A model generated the notes under the pieces. That model made no database searches. It was not told the origin of the DNA and saw nothing but the letters and a program-made list of their open reading frames with translations. Shown here one piece after another: positions 61,266 through 64,000 of a stretch of DNA of 64,000 nt. The translations under genes were made by a program, and so were the position numbers. The first letter of the stretch is position 1. Each line of letters begins with the position of its first letter. This DNA is from Paenibacillus melissococcoides. Lineage in GTDB: Bacteria; Bacillota; Bacilli; Paenibacillales; Paenibacillaceae. Location: assembly GCA_944800085.1 (NCBI GenBank), contig CALYLO010000008.1:124001-188000 (forward strand). Reading direction: 5' to 3'.

Positions 61266-62991
61266 CCTTATCACTCTCCAAAATGGGCAAGATTAATGTT
61301 ACCTCTGTTCCCTCATCAGGAGCAGACTTCAGGCAGATGCCATACTGATTGCCAAAATACATTTGAATGCGCTCTCGAATATTTTTAAGACCGACGCCAC
61401 TGGACGACTCCGTCCGATTGAATACAGCATCAACCTGTTCCTCATTCATCCCTGCGCCATTATCCAGGATTTGAATGGCAACCGCTTGACTCGTCAATTT
61501 GCCTGTAATCCATATTTCTCCGGGTCCGTTTTTCAAGCCGTGCTTGATAGCGTTCTCAAGGATGGGCTGCAAGATGATTTTCAATGTATAGTAGTCATAT
61601 ATACGTGCATCAATATCCCAATGGATACGATATGGAGTATCAAAGCGAACCTTAAGAATATCCAAATAGTGACGAGCGTGCATAATTTCATCATTCCATC
61701 GAATAATGCTCTTTCCTTTAGAAACAGATACGCGAAATAAGTCTGCCAGCGCGACAACCATCCTCGTTGCATTATCTTTTTCATCCAAGTCAATCTCGTT
61801 TTTGATGGCATCCAGCGTATTGTACAGAAAATGAGAATCGATCTGTCCTTGAAGGAAGTTGATCTCCATCTCTCTTCGTTCCAGCTTGATCACATAATTT
61901 TGATGAATCAGTTCCTGGAGATTTTGTGTCATATGGTCAAATTTACGTTCCAGATAAGCGATTTCATCCAGCTTGCCACTCATTACCGCGCTAGGAGGAC
62001 GATCATCGAAAACGCCTCTACCGATTCGAGAAACTTTGGTATGAAGCCGCCGAATTCCTTTTGTCATTTTTCTGGATATCAGCAGGACAAGCAGCGCGAA
62101 CACAATCGCACAGATGGCGGAAATAACTACAGTCGTGCGGCGCATAGTTGATATATCTTCTTCGACGGCGGTTTTTGGAACGATCAGGAACGTACTCCAA
62201 TCGACATTTTCCAATTTGCGATACCAAGCTACATAATCGTTGGAATCAACCGTGACCGGCAGCTCCTTGCCGCTCTGGGCGCTGGTACGGGAGAGTTGTA
62301 CAATCTCGCTCGCAAGGGTCTCCCCAATCCGGTTGGATTCAGGGTGATACATGATCTTTCCATTCTGGTCAGTCAGGATCAAAGTACTCATTTTGTCGAG
62401 AGACGATGTTTCTTTGACTGTCGTGATGGAGGGGATCTCGATGGTCAGCTTGATATATCCGATCTTCTTATCGAACTCCTTTAGACTGTGGATAGGCCGA
62501 ATCAGGGAATAATAGTTCTTTCCCTCGATGTGATCCAATCGCCAGAACTTGTGATCCGGAAGAGATTCCAGATGGTACATCCTTCGCATTCTATTATAAG
62601 GAAACAGGAACCTTCCGTCAGAGATCACATCCGAACCCAAGGAGTAAAATTCGATACTCTCCACGTCCGTCGCTTGATAAGCTTCGATATACTTAACCGC
62701 TTCTTTGATCTCCTTGTGGACTTGCAGCAATCCTTTTTGCTGATTCTTCTCATTGTCCGTAAGCAGGCTCTGAATACTCTCCGACACCGTTAACCGGTCC
62801 AAAATACTCTCATAGAAACGAATATTGTATTCAATGCCGCTGTTGGATTGCGTAAGGACTTGTTGATAAGAATCCGACACAAAGCGCGTAATTAACTGGC
62901 TCGTTTGCTTAAAAAAATAATTTGATAAAAATAGGATCGGAAGCAGGGTAGTCCCAATGAATACCAGCATGAGTTTTTGATGAATTCGCAT
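61258..62991 (-). CDS. YesM-type sensor histidine kinase
   Basis: A 577-residue kinase. A first membrane helix (KLMLVFIGTTLLPILFLSNY) is followed by an extracellular dCache-like sensor of ~270 residues. A second helix (TTVVISAICAIVFALLVLLI), HAMP and the His_kinase domain come next, with the phospho-His in GQIDSHFLYNTLDAIKNEI. HATPase_c has LENAIKHGLKNG and ILDNGAGMNEEQVD. The start is ATG 62991, preceded by AAGGAGC; the open frame extends 66 codons further but has no site there. It pairs with the overlapping YesN gene and likely senses an extracellular carbohydrate. Confidence 0.93.
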   Translation of the reverse strand: MRIHQKLMLVFIGTTLLPILFLSNYFFKQTSQLITRFVSDSYQQVLTQSNSGIEYNIRFYESILDRLTVSESIQSLLTDNEKNQQKGLLQVHKEIKEAVKYIEAYQATDVESIEFYSLGSDVISDGRFLFPYNRMRRMYHLESLPDHKFWRLDHIEGKNYYSLIRPIHSLKEFDKKIGYIKLTIEIPSITTVKETSSLDKMSTLILTDQNGKIMYHPESNRIGETLASEIVQLSRTSAQSGKELPVTVDSNDYVAWYRKLENVDWSTFLIVPKTAVEEDISTMRRTTVVISAICAIVFALLVLLISRKMTKGIRRLHTKVSRIGRGVFDDRPPSAVMSGKLDEIAYLERKFDHMTQNLQELIHQNYVIKLERREMEINFLQGQIDSHFLYNTLDAIKNEIDLDEKDNATRMVVALADLFRVSVSKGKSIIRWNDEIMHARHYLDILKVRFDTPYRIHWDIDARIYDYYTLKIILQPILENAIKHGLKNGPGEIWITGKLTSQAVAIQILDNGAGMNEEQVDAVFNRTESSSGVGLKNIRERIQMYFGNQYGICLKSAPDEGTEVTLILPILESDKGV

Positions 62992-63200
62992 TAAATGCTC
63001 CTTATCATCCTTATCCGTGCAGAAATTATGATATGCGACACGGTTGTAGCGATTCTGCACCTTAAGCGTGTGCCTTCCCTCCTTATAGCCAAAGTATAAC
63101 GCAAACAGTAAGCCAGGAATATGATTGTCATATAAAAGACAAGCATACTTTTCCCGTGCGCGGCCTAGCTTGTTCCCATGGGGAAACACAACAGAGAGAG

Positions 63201-63617
63201 ATGACAGGGGAGCAGTACTTGAGAAGGATTGTCAAAAAGATGCTGCCCCGTGTGCTCGCGGTATCGATCATGTTGACAGAAGTGACTGCGCCTGTATCGG
63301 CATCGTCGTACCGCGGTACGCAAGGACACTGGGGGCAAGCGGCGATTGACAAATGGAACGGCTATGGTGTTGTGCATGGATATGCTGGAGCATTCCGGCC
63401 GGGTGCACCGGTGACGAGAGCCGAATTTGCCGTCATGATGGATAGCCAGCTATACAGAGCTGCGGCAACAGAATTCCCTAAGCATCGGCACTCAAATCAA
63501 TATGCCGATGAGAGAATAGATAATGACGGTGGAGAACAAGATGGTCATATAAAGGAATTTTCTCCTGTTTTTTTCTCGGTTTTTTGTTTATTCCTGCAAG
63601 TTGTCGAGGTAAAATAG
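63201..63617 (+). pseudogene. Truncated SLH-domain protein
   Basis: ATG 63201 (after AGAGAGAG, a weak site) encodes a signal-like segment (MLPRVLAVSIMLTEVTAPVSA). One SLH repeat follows (SSYRGTQGHWGQAAIDKWNG, VVHGYAGAFRPGAPVTRAEF, AVMMDSQ). After about residue 90 the SLH pattern is lost (KHRHSNQYADERIDN...) and the frame runs to a stop at 63617 with no further domain. The normal protein would have three SLH repeats, so this is a 3'-truncated gene. Confidence 0.7.
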
Positions 63618-63669
63618 ATAGGCAATTGCTAGGCTGCAGATTCGAATCGAATAGAAAAGAGGAAGAAAC

Positions 63670-64000
63670 GTGATTATCGTCAGTGCTTGTCTGGCCGGAT
63701 TGGAAGTAAGATATGATGGAACGCACCGTCTCGATCATCGCATCGCGAAGCTGCTGGAGGAAGGGAAGGCCGTTACCGCCTGCCCGGAGCTGCTGGGAGG
63801 CTTCTCGACGCCCCGGGAACCGGCCGAGATTATTGGCGGAGACGGGGACGATGTCCTGGACGGGAAGGCCCGCGTCATCGAGCGATCAGGCAGAGACGTG
63901 ACCGCCATGTATGTCGAAGGAGCTTGGGAGACGCTGAGACAGGCCCAGGCGATGAAGGCCACGCTGGTTGTGCTCAAAGAATACAGTCCTTCTTGCGGAA
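63670..64000 (+). CDS. DUF523-family protein (3' end outside window)
   Basis: The first 110 residues begin at GTG 63670, preceded by GAGGAAGA. IIVSACLAGLEVRYDGTHR, then TACPELLGGFSTPREPAEI, GKARVIERSGRDVT and VVLKEYSPSCG match the DUF523 (YbbK-like) family, with conserved Cys in SACLAG, CPE and SPSCG. The function is not established; the cysteines suggest metal or cluster binding. Truncated by the window edge. Confidence 0.88.
   Translation, partial: MIIVSACLAGLEVRYDGTHRLDHRIAKLLEEGKAVTACPELLGGFSTPREPAEIIGGDGDDVLDGKARVIERSGRDVTAMYVEGAWETLRQAQAMKATLVVLKEYSPSCG

Noticed and set aside
61258..63189. Kinase start at 63189 giving 643 residues
   Set aside because: The extra 66 codons lack a ribosome-binding site and any signal; AAGGAGC precedes ATG 62991, where the first membrane helix begins.

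Overview
The window looks like chromosomal DNA of a Paenibacillus-type Firmicute. This is inferred from strong AGGAGG ribosome-binding sites with ATG/GTG/TTG starts, a Bacillus-style FadR/fad/etf cluster with a FadR operator, S-layer-homology (SLH) proteins, WxL surface proteins, a YesM/YesN two-component pair beside a lipo-oligosaccharide-type ABC transporter, Rex-type operators and a class C group II intron. I cannot fix the species. The sequence carries many insertions and decayed genes.

Region 1 (1-10430), CRISPR defence. Two short arrays have type I-C-like repeats (ending ATTGAAAT) and paralogous leaders. An IS110 element follows, then one tightly overlapping seven-gene operon: a DUF6602-like PD-(D/E)XK nuclease followed by cmr1-cmr2(cas10)-cmr3-cmr4-cmr5-cmr6 (type III-B). 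The Cas10 has no HD nuclease domain and carries GGED where GGDD is usual. No cas6, cas1/2 or recognisable CARF/SAVED effector is present. This is the best candidate for an under-described system: a Cmr complex lacking its own DNase, translationally coupled to a separate nuclease.

Region 2 (10440-23435), fatty-acid beta-oxidation. etfA, etfB and fadR are on the minus strand. On the plus strand are the Fe-S oxidoreductase fadF, fadN, fadA, fadE, an acyl-CoA synthetase and a hotdog thioesterase. A consensus FadR operator lies just downstream of a clear fadR promoter, in the divergent fadR/fadF region. Together the genes activate, oxidise and thiolyse fatty acids, and pass electrons through EtfAB to the membrane FadF.

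Region 3 (23550-37690), mixed accessory DNA. It holds decayed capA-like and GH5 genes, a caspase-like small protein, a class C group II intron sitting directly behind a terminator, a Rex-box-controlled NADH oxidase and a secreted Ig-like repeat protein. It also holds a two-gene unit (55-residue hydrophobic peptide plus DUF95 membrane protein) that resembles a minimal circular-bacteriocin locus, a DNA alkylation repair protein, a broken SLH protein with four repeats, tRNA-Lys(CUU), remnants of a kinase/ABC/lipoprotein cassette, and a formate/nitrite transporter.

Region 4 (37950-46750), cell surface. An AtxA/Mga-like regulator is followed by an IS5-family element and a WxL operon: two small WxL proteins, a DUF916/DUF3324 WxL-interacting protein and a large lectin-like WxL protein. 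An overlapping EAL-domain gene and a small unknown gene follow.

Region 5 (46750-64000). A Ca2+-type P-ATPase and a TetR regulator share a palindromic operator. Then comes a minus-strand carbohydrate operon: YesM kinase, YesN regulator, LplB-like permease, LplC-like permease, solute-binding protein and a DUF4965-family enzyme. Two copies of the same 1.6-kb IS have broken the LplB and solute-binding genes, each with perfect target duplications. The window ends with a truncated SLH gene and the start of a DUF523 gene.
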